Below, one piece after another: positions 1 through 12,386 of a DNA stretch of 64,000 nt. The DNA lies in the NCBI GenBank assembly GCA_002633005.1, contig NMRA01000018.1, positions 1,572,814 to 1,636,813 on the forward strand. Reading direction: 5' to 3'. Both the position numbers and the translations under genes were made by a program. The notes beneath the pieces are model-generated. The model did no database searches. It was not told the origin of the DNA and saw nothing but the letters and a program-made list of their open reading frames with translations. The stretch comes from Phoronis australis. Its lineage: Eukaryota; Phoronida; Phoronidae. The stretch's first letter is position 1. Each line of letters starts with the position of its first letter.

Positions 1-97
1 CGCAACTAGAAAAGATGTAATCCGAAAAGGCGCATGCACAATTTTCTGTGATTCATATTTCTTGAACATGAATTTTAAGCAACGATTTGTCTGTACA

Positions 98-142
98 ACA
101 TGGGCGGCGCACCCCCCCCCACTTTTTCAGTGCCGCCCATGT
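98..142. repeat. Short inverted repeat
   Basis: ACATGGGCGGC at 98-108 and GCCGCCCATGT at 132-142 form an 11-bp hairpin around a C-rich loop. No target duplication seen. The rest of 1-350 shows nothing recognisable. Confidence 0.5.
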
Positions 143-451
143 ACAACAGACCACACTTACATGTACACTCTTTCCATCAGTCTTACCAGATTATTTGCGT
201 AAAGCGCTACCTGTTGACAATTCGACCAGCCAGTCAGAACGCCGGTGTAAAAAAAAGTTCCTGAGGAAAATTAACTGATACCAGCGTGCTTGCTACCACC
301 TACCGGCACGCAAGGAACCAGCAAGATCTTCAGGACGGATTAATGGACCAATCCGAAAGAAGGGAAAAGGCGGGTATACAGTGTAAGTGAGACAAGCCCA
401 TATTTATCGCGATTCCGATCTGAGTACAGAATCATATATATTGACCACGCG

Positions 452-587
452 ATGTTCCGCTTGGCCATTTCCAGTCATGTTCCATACAACTGTACCTCTC
501 TGTTAGTGACTCTCCTTGGGTCGTTCTGTTATTTTGCCTTCCAGCCTGCGATATGTTCACAACTATCAAGATATACGGATCCACATG
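452..587 (+). pseudogene. PLA2 copy 1 exon 1: signal peptide from a shifted start
   Basis: Open exon of 45 codons plus one base, ending CAT-G before GTAACA. Relative to copies 2 and 3 there is a net 8-nt gain just before TCTCTG. The ATG corresponding to theirs (at 474) is therefore out of frame, and the ATG further upstream at 452 (MFRLAISSHVPYN...) is the one in frame with LLVTLLGSFCYFAFQPA. The hydrophobic core and the end of the exon match copy 3. Confidence 0.65.
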
Positions 588-1472
588 GTAACATCTCAGT
601 TCATCCTCCTGCAAACATTTAATAATTATCTTCACAACTAAAAGCATTTTACTTGCAATCTGATAAAAATTATAATTTTAGAAACTCAAAAGCAACAAGA
701 GCGCCAGAACATGAATAGTAGGAAAAATTCATATACTTCGTATCGTACCAACCTACCTGCCTATCCAAAATCTCAGAGAACTGAAGATGTTATGAATTGA
801 ACACATTTAAAGGCGCGTATTTACATCATTGACAATAACTATTTTCCACGACCAATTGAGCAAAACAGTATAACTGTAATCTTCAAAAAAAAACAAAAAT
901 GACAGTTTTATGGTAAAGTACCAGAGTACGTGCTCAAACACGGCCGAACAAAAGGTAGGATCTGAATAATGTATCGTTTTCAGCAGTTTGGTCTTCCTAA
1001 ATGAAAATATATTTCAGGAAAATGGGGGAAAACTGAAATTGAAGCTAGAACTATGCTACTAAGTGAGACTTGACATTTTGCTTTCAAATCTGATAATTAT
1101 TTTCAGCACTATTTTGAACTCACAGTGACCATAGAGATAATAGTCTATTACTTGGTTTCGCAGTTGGCGTTTATGCTGTATATTGTTTTTTTCGTTAAAT
1201 ATTTAATGGTCACTTTCCGAGGATACCCTCGAGGCCAAACGAAACCCGCTCTCAGCTAGATGTGTTGAGCTAATCTCTTTATAAAGCGACTTGTCTTTCA
1301 GTTTACTATTTTACTCGATATCACGAATAGTTGCAGTGGAAAAAATAACATGATGATATCATTGAGAATTAGGTAAATGTCTACCAATTTTTACATTGCA
1401 CTTCAAGTAGGCTTTTAATCGTGTTCTCTCTCCATGCATAATGTAACTATAACCAATTGATTACGTTTTCAT
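588..1472. other. Intron 1 of PLA2 copy 1
   Basis: No gene inside. Parts align with intron 1 of copies 2 (31168-32555) and 3 (61287-62771), e.g. the GAGGATACCC...GAGGCCAAA segment near 1220 and CGATATCACGAAT near 1316. Nothing else recognised. Confidence 0.6.
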
Positions 1473-1518
1473 GGTCTGACCAAAAATATACCGACACCGC
1501 CAACGTTTGATTCAGAAG
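1473..1518 (+). pseudogene. PLA2 copy 1 exon 2 relic
   Basis: Aligned with the 51-nt exon 2 of copies 2 and 3, this relic is 46 nt, starts TGACC instead of TGACG and has lost a non-multiple of three bases. The acceptor reads TTTTCAT, so the AG is gone. The donor GTAAGC remains. The flanking polypyrimidine tract and the upstream CCAATTGATTAC sequence are shared with the paralogues. Confidence 0.6.
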
Positions 1519-1652
1519 GTAAGCGCGCAGCTTGTACATAATCTTTAATTACTTGTACTGTTTCCGAGAATTAAACTTACATTCAATGGACTTGCAAAAA
1601 ACAAATCTCAGCTCTGAATTATTTTCTTGCCCGACGCATGACCGTTAGGTAG

Positions 1653-2008
1653 CGTTGGCCAGTGGGTGAACGGTACGCACGTAATTACGTCCGTAAATTT
1701 ATTTTTGTTATTTACGGCATAAAGTAATTACTTTTCGCCGCACACAATTACTCTGGGCATCTAAGTAATTTCTATACGCCTGTAACAAGAATTAATTTAC
1801 ATTTGAAGTTTAAAGTATTTATTTGCGGCGTTTCAAATACTTTACTACGCAAATAATAGTTTATGCCGTTAAATGAATACTTTAAGCCGCATATAATTAC
1901 TTTACGCAGCTAAAAGTTACTTTACGCAGCAAAAATACTTTACGCCTCTAACAGGAATCAACTTTCTCACGTAATGTACGTGCGTAACGTTCACTCATTT
2001 GGCCAACG
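1653..2008. mobile_element. MITE with about 30-bp terminal inverted repeats (family M1)
   Basis: Ends CGTTGGCCAGTGGGTGAACG and CGTTCACTCATTTGGCCAACG are imperfect inverted repeats that continue into TACGCACGTA. GTAG flanks both sides (1649-1652 and 2009-2012). The interior carries several ACTTTACGC repeats. The paralogous intron of copy 2 (around 32725) reads straight through (GTGACCGGTACGCCACG), so the element inserted after duplication. Confidence 0.75.
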
Positions 2009-2399
2009 GTAGTTACGCCACGCCCATCACTTTTGAAAACTTAACGACAGAGTGGCAGAATCGTTGAGGTCATTCAGGGCCGTAGAAAATTTGACTTATT
2101 TCGGAACATGTTATCTCAGAAATTGCTCACCGGATTCCTATGAAACTTTAAGATGCTATGCTGTATGCATTCTCCTCTATTTTGTCGGAATTAGTGTTGA
2201 AATGTTCCACTTTTCAATTGCAGAAATCAAAAAGCTTTTGTGATTTTCCTGGGAAAATCAAAAGTTGCCGAAATCGAAAATGTAACGATAATTTTGATAA
2301 CTCTTTCTTCCTTTCCAAAAATGATAGAACGATGAGAAAGTGCTCTGAATAGTAACGAGTAAATACGTACGCCAATAAGAGAAAAAAAGGTTCCAGTCA

Positions 2400-3110
2400 A
2401 ACACTTAACTAATGTTATGTAATCAACAAGTGCCCTAGCACTGTTCATTGTATCTGTGCGGGTAGGTTTCCTTTCCCTCACGCGTCTGTCGTCAGGATAA
2501 CCACACAATGCAGTAGATGAGGTATATAAAACTTTCTTTAATATGCGCATGAACCGTTCCGCGAGACCGTTCGCCTCAGGCAGGTGGCGAAATCCAAGTA
2601 ACTTGTCAAATCAGGCAACATCAGCTCTGGAGTTCTGCGCCTTCTGCTGTCACGGGGATGGTCTGGGAAAGGGATTCATGCACCAGCATATCCTCTATGA
2701 TCCTGCCCGTCACAGGTATTACAGGAGGTATTACAGGTATTCGAGGAATTCATTGCTATTAAAAGGAAGTTAATTGTCAGATTTCACAATACGCGGAATC
2801 CCATGTTATTAAGTACTGGAGCCACTATTCTAAAAGTTGTCGATCTGATGATTTCCAAAGCTAGGTATCTGGAAAAATCATCCACGATTCGCACCCGAAG
2901 ACCACACCACCAATTTGAACTTACCGCAAACCCGGAAGTACAATTCATTCAGGAACCCAGGCTAAAAAAACGCCGTCAGTGCGACTGGAGCAGTGCCTGT
3001 TACCAGCCTGCAAACGGGGATAAAATAATCGACAGCGCTCCTTAATTTTAATAAAAACAAAATACGGGCAATTTTATAGAATTTGCTGAAGAAATGTGGC
3101 GAATAAATTT
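2400..3110 (-). pseudogene. Ty3/gypsy integrase relic
   Basis: Reading the minus strand gives, in order, RSAVDYFIPVCR (end of the zinc-binding region), AWVPE, DDFSRYLALEIIRST (the DDFSRY signature around the first catalytic Asp), GIPRIVKSDN followed by TAA and LPFNSNEF (the DNGPPFxS region of the second Asp, with the Gly codon replaced by a stop), then HLPEANGLAERFMRILKK (the PEANGEAERF region with the catalytic Glu). Known family: integrase of Ty3/gypsy Pol. Several frame changes and stops; non-functional. It lies in intron 2 of PLA2 copy 1. No LTRs recognised. Confidence 0.75.
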
Positions 3111-6100
3111 TGACAGAAATTATTTTGCCGGACTCGAGACCGCAGCCTATCGGACCCGGTGCGGATCGAGACATTGGCGATCGGTAAAGGCATGCGGTTG
3201 CAAGCTGTTTTGTCGAAGTAAAAGGTTCAAATCATAAATGCCGCATACATATAAACGTAGTTTGAGACACTTGTATAAAATTACGGGCTGGTTAGTCCTG
3301 TGTCACACTGCCGAGGCAGATCTTAGCTAGCCTCTGAGCTACCAGTATGAAGACTATCGTCGAACTACAGCTTGTTAGTATGCATATACACTGTACAGCT
3401 TTGCACCAAGGCTACCCTCAGGCTTACCTGGTCCCTGGCCACAGCGCTCGCTCAAACGAGGTTTATTTAAAACCTGGGGTCTTCTGGCGAACTGTGCAAA
3501 GTTGTTGGCTTTCAACAGAGATTTGCCCAGACTTTGCACGAGCGCNNNNNNNNNNNNNNNNNNNNGGGGGGGGGGGGTGCGGGCTAGAATTTTTGGGAAT
3601 GTCTACTTTGTACTATAAGATTCACTGGGTGTGTTCATAGCTATGAATTTTCAGACGCTAAATTTTGGTACTTCCTGTCTTGTGTAGTGGACTTTTGTCT
3701 CATTTTCTACTTTTTTCGGAATTCGTGCTTCTGTGACTGAGGCAGACCTTTTTCCAGTTCTCCAAAAAGGGGGCTCGTTCGAGCACATAAGTATGACAAG
3801 TCCAATACAAAATGTTATCATTTTTTATTCATTAAGCCAAAATGATTCAACCTTTTACCATAATAAGCAACTTAGAATGCACAATACTTTACAACATTTA
3901 AGCATTACAAACACTATCCTGCAGCACAAGTTTCCATGATATGAAAGTGGACATACATGTAACTATTAAAATGGTGGCCGAAAAGTGTATCCTTACACCA
4001 GATTTGACAAACATGATTTAAAAAAATATGAAGATGCAAGGAACAAGAATTGGAGGCTTGAAGCTTCACAATCCAACATAGCTTATTTCTCAAATTAAGA
4101 TTCTTCATATTGTTAACTTGATAACCTGAATTAAGAAAGCAAAAAGTTACAAAACATGATTTGAAAGCAATTGAGACTTAAAATTTAGAAAAATATGAAT
4201 CATTTGTGACACCGAATCAAGTCTCGAACAGCAGTTGACATTCAAACAAAAAACCACTTCAAAATTATTTCAACTATTTTTTGCTTAGAGTAAGATCACC
4301 TGAATGGGAAATTCACAGTAAAATAATTCGAATATATCTTATATTTTTTGTACAAAAACACGAAAAGTGAACACAGTTCCTTTTTAGTAGCAACGTTTGT
4401 CAAAATGTATCAACGTTAAATCTTTACAAATCACAAAGTAACAGGTTGAACATGCCTTTCAGTTCAGCAAAAGTCGCTATGTTGTCTGTGCCGCCAGAAA
4501 TGAGTGCAACGAGAATTGTGAGCACATTTATCACTTAATAAGTAACAACTGCGACGCTGTAATTTGGTGAAAACTGTTAAGTCCTGCAGAATAGTAAGTA
4601 AATATATGTGTCACTAAATTTCACCGTAAACTGTGGGCGAAAACAATTCACACAAAGTTTTAAACTCGTAACTTATCCCGCTGTCCTCCAATATGGCCGA
4701 CGCGATCCAAACAAATTGACCCAAATTTCGCCACAAAATTCCAATAACGTTACACTGCTTGCCCCGATTTTGATACTTTTTCGATTTTTACTGAGTAGAA
4801 TGCATTACCTTTCCGATGATAGCAAAGTACTTTTTCAAAACGAAAAAATAACTTCAAAACGAAAAAAAATTTGGTTCGACTGATATTGGTTCCTACGTTC
4901 GACCGCCCAACATAACAGGAACTAAACACCAATGCTATTTTAACATGATAAACAAAAGCACGCGTAACATTCAAAAAAAATCAACGACCACTAACTACAA
5001 ACTATAAATACACTACACATACAAACGATTCACGAGATATTACTAATAAAACAAAATAATGAAGACTTTTCGAGCACGCGATGGCACATTCAGTTAAAAG
5101 GAAAAAATGGCCGCGTTCAGGACAAGTTCCTGAACTGACGAGTCGGAAATGTGGGTACGGAAATAACCAATGACAACCGGTAATTACATGTATACGCTCA
5201 CAGGGAAGGCTCAAATACTGTTAAAATCGCTTTTGGCAAGAAAAGTGAAAAGAATATAAAGAAAGGGTATCGAAAATAAGATTTTATTTAGTAAGTATTT
5301 TCGGATACTGGAACCACATTGGCATTTTGAGACAAGGACTTAAAGTCGTGAACGATCTTATTTCCGCTTCTGCGTGGTCCCGCGACAATGATCTAGCGTT
5401 GAAGTTCCCAGCGTTCGTCTGCTCACGAACGTCAAACGAATACCCGGACGTGTTCATATCCACAATATGAAAATAAACAGTGATGGGTGACTTCTTTTTA
5501 AAAAATGTAGCCTATCTTAAAACAGCATATTTCATTAATCCACTTTTTGTGCATTTTCAGAATATATTTTTGAAACTAAAAATCGTTCAGATTTGCCTAA
5601 CACACGCTCCAGGGGTGGCTTGAGCGATGTATCAAAATGTCCCAGGGTCGATCAAGTTTTGTAAGGCCAAAGCAATAAAATACAGAAAGATAATTGATAC
5701 TGGATTCTTAGCGTTTTACGTAAACAACTTCATTGAAAATGTCTGTGCACATCAAAGTTGGGTGCAAAGGACATAATTTATTTCAATTGAAACTGAATTA
5801 ATAAACAATGCAGTGCGTTTTTATGTTGTCTAGCCTGTAAGTTGTAGTTGATTTGTGTGGTCTTACTTCGTGTATTTCCGTCTAAACGAAACGGTCACGA
5901 CTTTAAGGCCTCGTGCGAGGCAAAATAGCCGGCGATATCAAAACTCTGCTTACGGAGACAACCAAGGGTTAAGATTGGCAAAACACGTATATTTGTGTAG
6001 GCTGATATATGTCCATGACATCACATGAGCAGTGGCTACCGGACACTGGGTAGTATAACAATCAGCTGCTTTTTATGCTTATATTCACGACTTTTGGTCA

Positions 6101-6514
6101 AAGGTGTCTACATGGAGCTGTCCGCAACGATAGCCGATGTGTATAAAATCCACACCATGTTCCTCTCACTGCCCAACATCAGGTATTTTCGGGATATGTA
6201 AAGGTTCTGGGGGTGGGGGTTGTTACTTGTAGCCATTTGACACTCGAATCAATCTTTTACAACAGACTCAGACAGTTCATCTATACTCGTAAATCAAACT
6301 TTGTCTCGCAACAAAGACTTCGTCTTCACGAGACTCGGATGATCTTCACGAGACTCGGATGATCTTCACGAAACTCGGATGGTCTTCACGAGACTCGGAT
6401 GATCTTCACGAGATGGAACATTTCAGGAATGACAACAAAGTATTAACGTGGTGTCACAGTACTAGTAATGAATTTCAGTACACCTGTCACTGTTGAAAAA
6501 ACGCCTCTAGATTA
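3111..6514. other. Intron 2 of PLA2 copy 1, no gene seen
   Basis: Holds a 20-base N gap (3546-3565, followed by a poly-G run), AT-rich unrecognised sequence and the 20-bp tandem repeat at 6322-6411. It separates two gypsy relics that would normally be adjacent, so it probably contains further insertions whose ends I could not define. Confidence 0.4.
6322..6411. repeat. 20-bp tandem repeat, about 4.5 copies
   Basis: Unit TCTTCACGAGACTCGGATGA repeated with single substitutions. Confidence 0.9.
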
Positions 6515-6562
6515 TTAGCAATCCCAGCAGCCAGTAGCTGACCGTTTTATGACCTCGTGAAA

Positions 6563-7000
6563 AACCGCATCGTCACGAGCAGCATCGACTACGGCGTCAC
6601 ATGATAGGGCTTTTCGCATAGAATTGTCAACAACCCTTGACGTTCTCCAGAGCGACTTGCACCACAATCCTAACCCATGGTGTGCCCTTTTGGAAACAGG
6701 CAACGCTACACATAGTCAGCAGGTCTAGTTGAACCATTACTGAACTCCACAGTGAAGTCAAAGTTTTGGAACTTCAGGCACCAGTGTTGAATAAAAGCGG
6801 ACGCTTTTGAACCCGGTTTGTTGAATATCGCCAAGTACCGGTTTCTGATCTGTGGCTATGGTGAAATATTTACCAAAGAGATACATTCCCAAATGACAAC
6901 GCCCGAGCCAGTGCCAGCAAAGACTATAGATAGCGACTGCCAACTCCCAATAGAGCGCTTTGAGCATGTCACGGACCAAGGGACATAAGCACTTACGATG
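6563..7000 (-). pseudogene. Ty3/gypsy RNase H relic
   Basis: Minus-strand translation shows MYLFGKYFTIATDQKPVLG, the YLxGxxFxIxTDHKPL motif of gypsy RNase H. After a frameshift come GIFNKPGSKASA, IQHWCLKFQNFDFTVEFSN and STRPADYV, matching the end of RNase H and the NPADYLSR connector that precedes integrase. Same strand as the integrase relic and in the expected order, so both probably come from one decayed element. Confidence 0.7.
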
Positions 7001-7299
7001 AGAGGGCGCTGCACACGCAGGACAGAAAACTACCGGTTTTACGGAACGGCCGTTCCCTCGTTGCAAGATTTGGTAAAGGAATGAATCGAATTGGTTGATA
7101 TTTTTGAAGTTTATTGACTTGTAAAAATAAAATGCGTATATTGTTCTGTGCCATGCCATTTAAAACATTCACAAGATGATTTAGACATGTTATAAGTTAT
7201 TAACGCCAGAAACGTCTTCAACTGATTTTCCCATGATTACACTTACAGTCGAATCAGCTTATTTTAGGCAGCAAGTAGTATTAGTGTTTGTTTAAATTC

Positions 7300-8715
7300 A
7301 GTACCGTACGAATCAGCTCATAAACATCTTTTTAAGAAGCTTAAAGCCTATGGAGTCACCGATGTGGAAGCCAAGTGGTTTCAGGATTATCTTGGTAACA
7401 GAACTCAAGCTACCCATGTCGGCAAAGATATCTCTGATCTCAAAACCGTGTTCCCCAGGGGTCTATACTGGGGCTCTTGCTACTTTGCATCTTTGTCAGT
7501 GATCTCCCCTCAGTAAATCGGAATTCTAAGATTGTTTTCTAAGCGGATGACACAACAATACTGTCTGCAGGCAGAACCTCATCTGAAATCCAGGCCAATC
7601 TCAACTCTGATTTAACAATCATTTCAGATTGGCTTCTATCCAATAAACTATCCTTAAATGTTTCTAAACCTAAAACTCTTCTATTTGGCACATCCCAAAG
7701 ACTTAGAAACCAAACCCTGTCATTAACTATGGATGGAAGACCAATTGAGAACGTCAATTCCTTTAAATATCTGGGACTTATATATGATCAAAATCTTACT
7801 TTCTCTCACCACGTTGATTATATCTCGAAAAAGGTGTCTAAGAAAATTGGCGGATTGAAACGCATCAGTAAATGCGTTAAGAGAGCAACACTGAAAACCT
7901 TTTTTAATGCTATCATTCAACCTCACCTAGATTGTTGCCTCCCGGTGTGGGGTGTTGCATCAGGCAAGGATATGAAAACCATCCAGGTTATCCAAAATAG
8001 GGCTGCCCGGATTATTCTGGGAGCTGGTGTTAGAGATATTAGTATCGAAAACCATTATAAAGAGACTGGTATAATGAAAGTCACACAAGACATCAATTCC
8101 TATCTGTTTGTTGTATGTACAAATGTTTTAAAGGTCTTTTCCCATCTTACTTATGTGCTAAGTTTAAGATGACTACTAATCGCTACAATACTAGGTCCTC
8201 ATCATCATCTGATTTCAATCTTCCTAAACGCAGAAGCGAGACTGGGTAAATCATTTTCCTACAGCGGGCCCTTTTTATGGAACTCTCTCCCTGCAGATGC
8301 CAAATCTACATCATCCTTTCTAACCTTTAAAAGAATTATAAGAAATAGATTCAACTCCACGTAGTGTCTAAGAATTGCATGCTTATTTATTTGTTATTTA
8401 TATAATGTCTTACTTTTATCAATTATTTATTGTCTGTTTTGATTTTTTATATTCATATTTATATTTTTTATTTTTTAGTTAATTATCTTGTCTTAATTTC
8501 TTTATCTCTTATTTATCATATTTTATTTTGCTTCATCAGTCTTTTCATGTTAATTTCTTATTCTTTGCTTATTACTTAAATTTGTCTTTCATTTTGTAAT
8601 TCTGTTTTTGTTTTACTATCTGTTTGTTTTTTACTGAGGGCCCCCATGGAAAGCAGTGTGAACTGATGGGGCTACCCTCATTATTGTAAATATTACATAA
8701 ATAAATAAATAAGTA
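7300..8715 (+). mobile_element. 5'-truncated CR1/L2/Jockey-type LINE, decayed
   Basis: The 3' half of a non-LTR reverse transcriptase: KLKAYGVTDVEAKWFQDYLG, a VPQGSILGP-like segment with frameshifts, ADDTTILSAGRTSSEIQANL, LSNKLSLNVSKPKTLLFGT, FKYLGLIYDQNLTFSHH and IQVIQNRAARIILGA. The ORF at 7729-8172 is its longest open piece. TAA at 7540-7542 replaces the first residue of the catalytic Y/F-A-D-D box. The 3' UTR ends in an ATAAATAAATAAATAAG tail typical of CR1/L2-like elements. Inside intron 2 of PLA2 copy 1. Confidence 0.8.
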
Positions 8716-10215
8716 CAAGTATTAACCAACAAAAATGAATTTTTAACAATATTACACACAGCTTTGAGAGGGCCAAAGGCTCACTGACTGTCAAAAACTT
8801 GCTGTCACTAGTACAGTGTACATGTATCATAGGCCAAAAGTACATTGTAGGGCAACTTCTAAATATATTGATGATTATGCAAAATTGGTTCGATACATGG
8901 CCCTCTTGGGTGCGCCCATGCTGTCAATTAATATAGGAACTGAAATGTGTTGTGTTGGTGACCATCCAAAAAGTTAAATTGAATTTAAAAAATATTCTGT
9001 ACTATTTTAATGAAAATATTTCACCAATTTGGGCCACTTTATGTAATTTAGAGAAGTTTTGACTGGTTCTGATTAATACATTTGACCAATCAAGTTTGAG
9101 TTCAGTTGGAACCCTGGAAAGGTCAACATGGTTCTTGAAAAAAATGACAGAATTTACCTTTTTTGGAAGTGTTCCTCAATGGAAAAGGAGAGATATAGTA
9201 AAACAATTGATGGGGAATGGATTAGGATATTATTAGTGATTGTGACATTGAGTGTACAGTTGCCCATTTGATTATCTGGGACGCACCTGGCACCTTCGAC
9301 CCACGGGATGTTGAGCGACAGCAAACGGCAATTACCGTAAAAAAAAGGATGGTGCAGCCTAGTGGAAAGTCCAAAACAGTGACTTAAAGCTGGAAGTGAA
9401 AGTTGCGAGAGAGACGCACTTGAGTTGCAGTGAAAAGAATCACCAGTTACAGCGTTAGTCAATAGAGAGCAAGCTATGGAGGCAACAGGTTATTGAATCA
9501 ACGAGAGTAACAGTTGCTGAAAGTGTCTCAGAAATTCGTCACAAGTCAAGGTTTCGCAGCACTGGCTGGATCGTAGAAAAGACATTATGTCGGACATTTT
9601 TGAATAGGCTTGTGAACGTACGGTTGATATTAATGAAGTGATTAATTAGAACTAGTTCTCAGTATATCGTCACACCGAAAGCTATTAGCATCAGTCGGTA
9701 ACAACCTGTGCCTACACACGGGGAAAAACGTGACACCTGGCCATATAGGCCATCATGACCAGCTGGAGTTGGGTGGGAAAGGAAGCAATGTTGACCTGCC
9801 CACAGCTAGGGTACGTCCGTCAAGTTGACATGATGGGCGGTGCTAAGTGGGGTTTATGCTATCTTCGCGGTCCCCGGCAACAATGTATCCTTGGTTCAGC
9901 TCATGAAATGGCCCGCCGTGACAACTCAATATTTTTAGCCTGACCAAAATACATCCATTTTTGAAACGCTAAGTAGTCTAAATCAAAAGTTGCTTTTACG
10001 GCGCAGTTTCAATAATTTCTAAATTAAAATGAAAACACAGTTCTAAGATCTACCGCAAGTACACACCCGGCAATGACGGTGACTGTGGTGAAATTCACAT
10101 GGTCTCAATCAAAAGTTTTATTCCTGTACCTTGCGCTAGTTGCCACTTTGTAACAAATACCAACATTCGGCATGTGTGCTTAATTCTAGTAACTGGGTTC
10201 TATTTTTTCTCCCAG
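8716..10215. other. Rest of intron 2 of PLA2 copy 1
   Basis: No gene. About 9690-10215 aligns with 33640-34092 in copy 2 (AGCTGGAGTTGGG, GCTAGG...CGTC...CAAGTTGA, AGTCTAAATCAAAAGTTG), confirming paralogous introns. Confidence 0.55.
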
Positions 10216-10379
10216 ATACTGTCATCGATAGCAGAAAGCGTTCTATATTCTACGGATACCCAGAGCTGGTGATGTGCGCTACAGGCATAAACCATTTTTA
10301 AAGGCCATAAGTACTTCGACTACGGCTGTTTCTGCGGTAGAGGCAGTGTTGGATCTACTCCTGTTGATGGACTCGATAG
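10216..10379 (+). pseudogene. PLA2 copy 1 exon 3, frameshifted
   Basis: 164 nt against 163 nt in copy 2. The first part reads MCATGINHF in frame, then an extra base in a TTTTT run (10295-10299) gives TAA directly afterwards. After the shift, DYGCFCGRGSVG and STPVDGLDR are readable in the other frame. Acceptor TTCTCCCAG and donor GTAAAA are intact. A homopolymer artefact must be excluded by resequencing. Confidence 0.7.
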
Positions 10380-11444
10380 GTAAAATTTTTTTCAGGAATT
10401 CTGAGCATCCGCCGACCGACTCTTCGTAAAATACACAACACGATCTTTTGGTATACATACTGTAAGCTATACAGTAGCCTGACGTCTTCTCGTATAACGC
10501 AGACGGGCGCTTTGTTGTTAAAGTGAATCTAAACACACAATGAAAAACTTTGTTTCCGTCATGTGTTACGTGCCAGTTTTATCATTGCAACTTCTAGCCG
10601 TTTACAATACTTATATAAATCTTATCCCCTGAGTCAAAACTCATTCCAATTCTGCGCTCTCACTATTCATTGAGCCATGTTCCAACTCATTTCAATTCAC
10701 TCCCATCCCCACAAAAAGTGTCGTTTTTGCGCATCTTTCGGCTCATGCACCAAAACTCGCGCAGAAGTTGAACTAACGGGAAGTGTGATTACGAGGGAAC
10801 ATGACAGTGGAGGAATATCGAAGGGGTATCATCACTGACGCTAGGGGTTCATCTTTTGAGGAGCAGTTGGATTGGATAATGTAGAAGCTGGGTCTTTAGG
10901 GGCGAGCCCCTTTTTCCGTCAGTGTTGGAACTATACAATTCTCATAGTTTTATTTTCTTTAAACCAAACTCAAATTAGCATTGCAATGAATATTATCAAT
11001 GATTGACTGCGGGTTTGTTTGAAAGGTAGCTATGCTTTTAGATTGTGTGCAGCTGGAGAGAATGATTAAATACAGTAATTCATTTCTTATATGATAACCA
11101 TTAATTAGACAAGTGAAACTGTTGCTAAGTATTGAGCTACAAAGAAGAGGAACTACGCTAGCGCCCTCTTTAAAGATTACTTCAATCAATGAACCAAAAT
11201 AATCAAATGTCTTATCCGCTATCCAAGCTAGGACTCTCCACTCGTTGCATGACTGTCCTGTTGGTGAAACTTCGAACTACACACAATGTATTGCTGGTCA
11301 CAGTCTCTGGTGAAGCAACCCTTTCAGGCTGTTTCTTCTACCCACGATTCTTCTTGCTGGTCACAGTCTCTGGTGACTCAAGACTTTACACAGTATCTTA
11401 CTATGATAGCAGGTAGCAGCATATATTAATAAAAACAACCACCA

Positions 11445-12386
11445 TCATCAGAATAGAGAATATAGTGGCCACTTAGCTAGGCCCAGCAACAGGCAATGAA
11501 GCACAGATACAGTCAGTTACAGGGAGTGACAAAAACTGGACCAACAATGACAACCTGTGGTGTGCCAATTGCCTATTGAGATTGGGCTTGCACCAACTGA
11601 TGTGTAGAGCCTCACGAATTTTAAGCTCCTTTGTTGTTTCTCCCTGGTCTATTATTGCAAAGTCATTGAAAGAGCACTGCTGATAACAATGATTGGAGCT
11701 CTGTAGGTGAATATTTACATGTGAACTTCTGTCATAGCTTAGATGTTCCCTGGTCCTGATTTTCAAATGGCGAAGAGTTTCACCTATATAATTGGAGCCA
11801 CATCCAGCACAGATATATTTGTACACTACCCTGGACCGTAGACCCATAGGAATTTTGTCCTTGGGGTTAAATAAATACGACAGTTTTAATAACTTGAATG
11901 TTAATACAACTCTTAAGTTAAAACAGTAATCATTCACCAATTTGCTGATTTTTCGTTCAGCAATCTTGGCGTAAAACCCATCATAGGGTACTTTAAAGTA
12001 CTTGTGGTTAGTTTTGTCTACAGGATGAATATCACCAGGGTTAACGTTGGAGTCTTGATTTCAGTACCCTATTGACTAATTCTAGGGGATAGCCATTCTT
12101 TTGCAAATTTGTTGTAAGTTCTTTAATATTAGAATCAAATCTAGCTCAAGTGTTGCTAATGCGATATACCCTATCTATTAGAGTTTTAATGAGACCTACT
12201 TTATAAACAAAGGATGAGGCTCTAAGCATCTAGTGCAAGCCCAATCTCAATAGGCAACTGGCACACCACAGGTTGTCATTGTTGGTATAGTTTGTTGTCA
12301 CTCCCTATAACTGACTGTATCTCTGCTTCACTACTTGTTGTTGGGCCTAGCAAGGTGGCCACTATATTCTCTCTTTTGATCATGGT
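11445..12386. repeat. 150-bp inverted repeat bounding PLE-1
   Basis: Arms 11445-11593 and 12233-12386 are near-identical reverse complements, e.g. CCAACAATGACAACCTGTGG and its complement. They cover the last codons of the GIY-YIG ORF and the 3' flank. Confidence 0.85.

Noticed and set aside
3546-3565. N run next to poly-G
   Set aside because: An assembly gap, not biology; the poly-G next to it resembles the G tracts of the hAT-like family but no ends were found.
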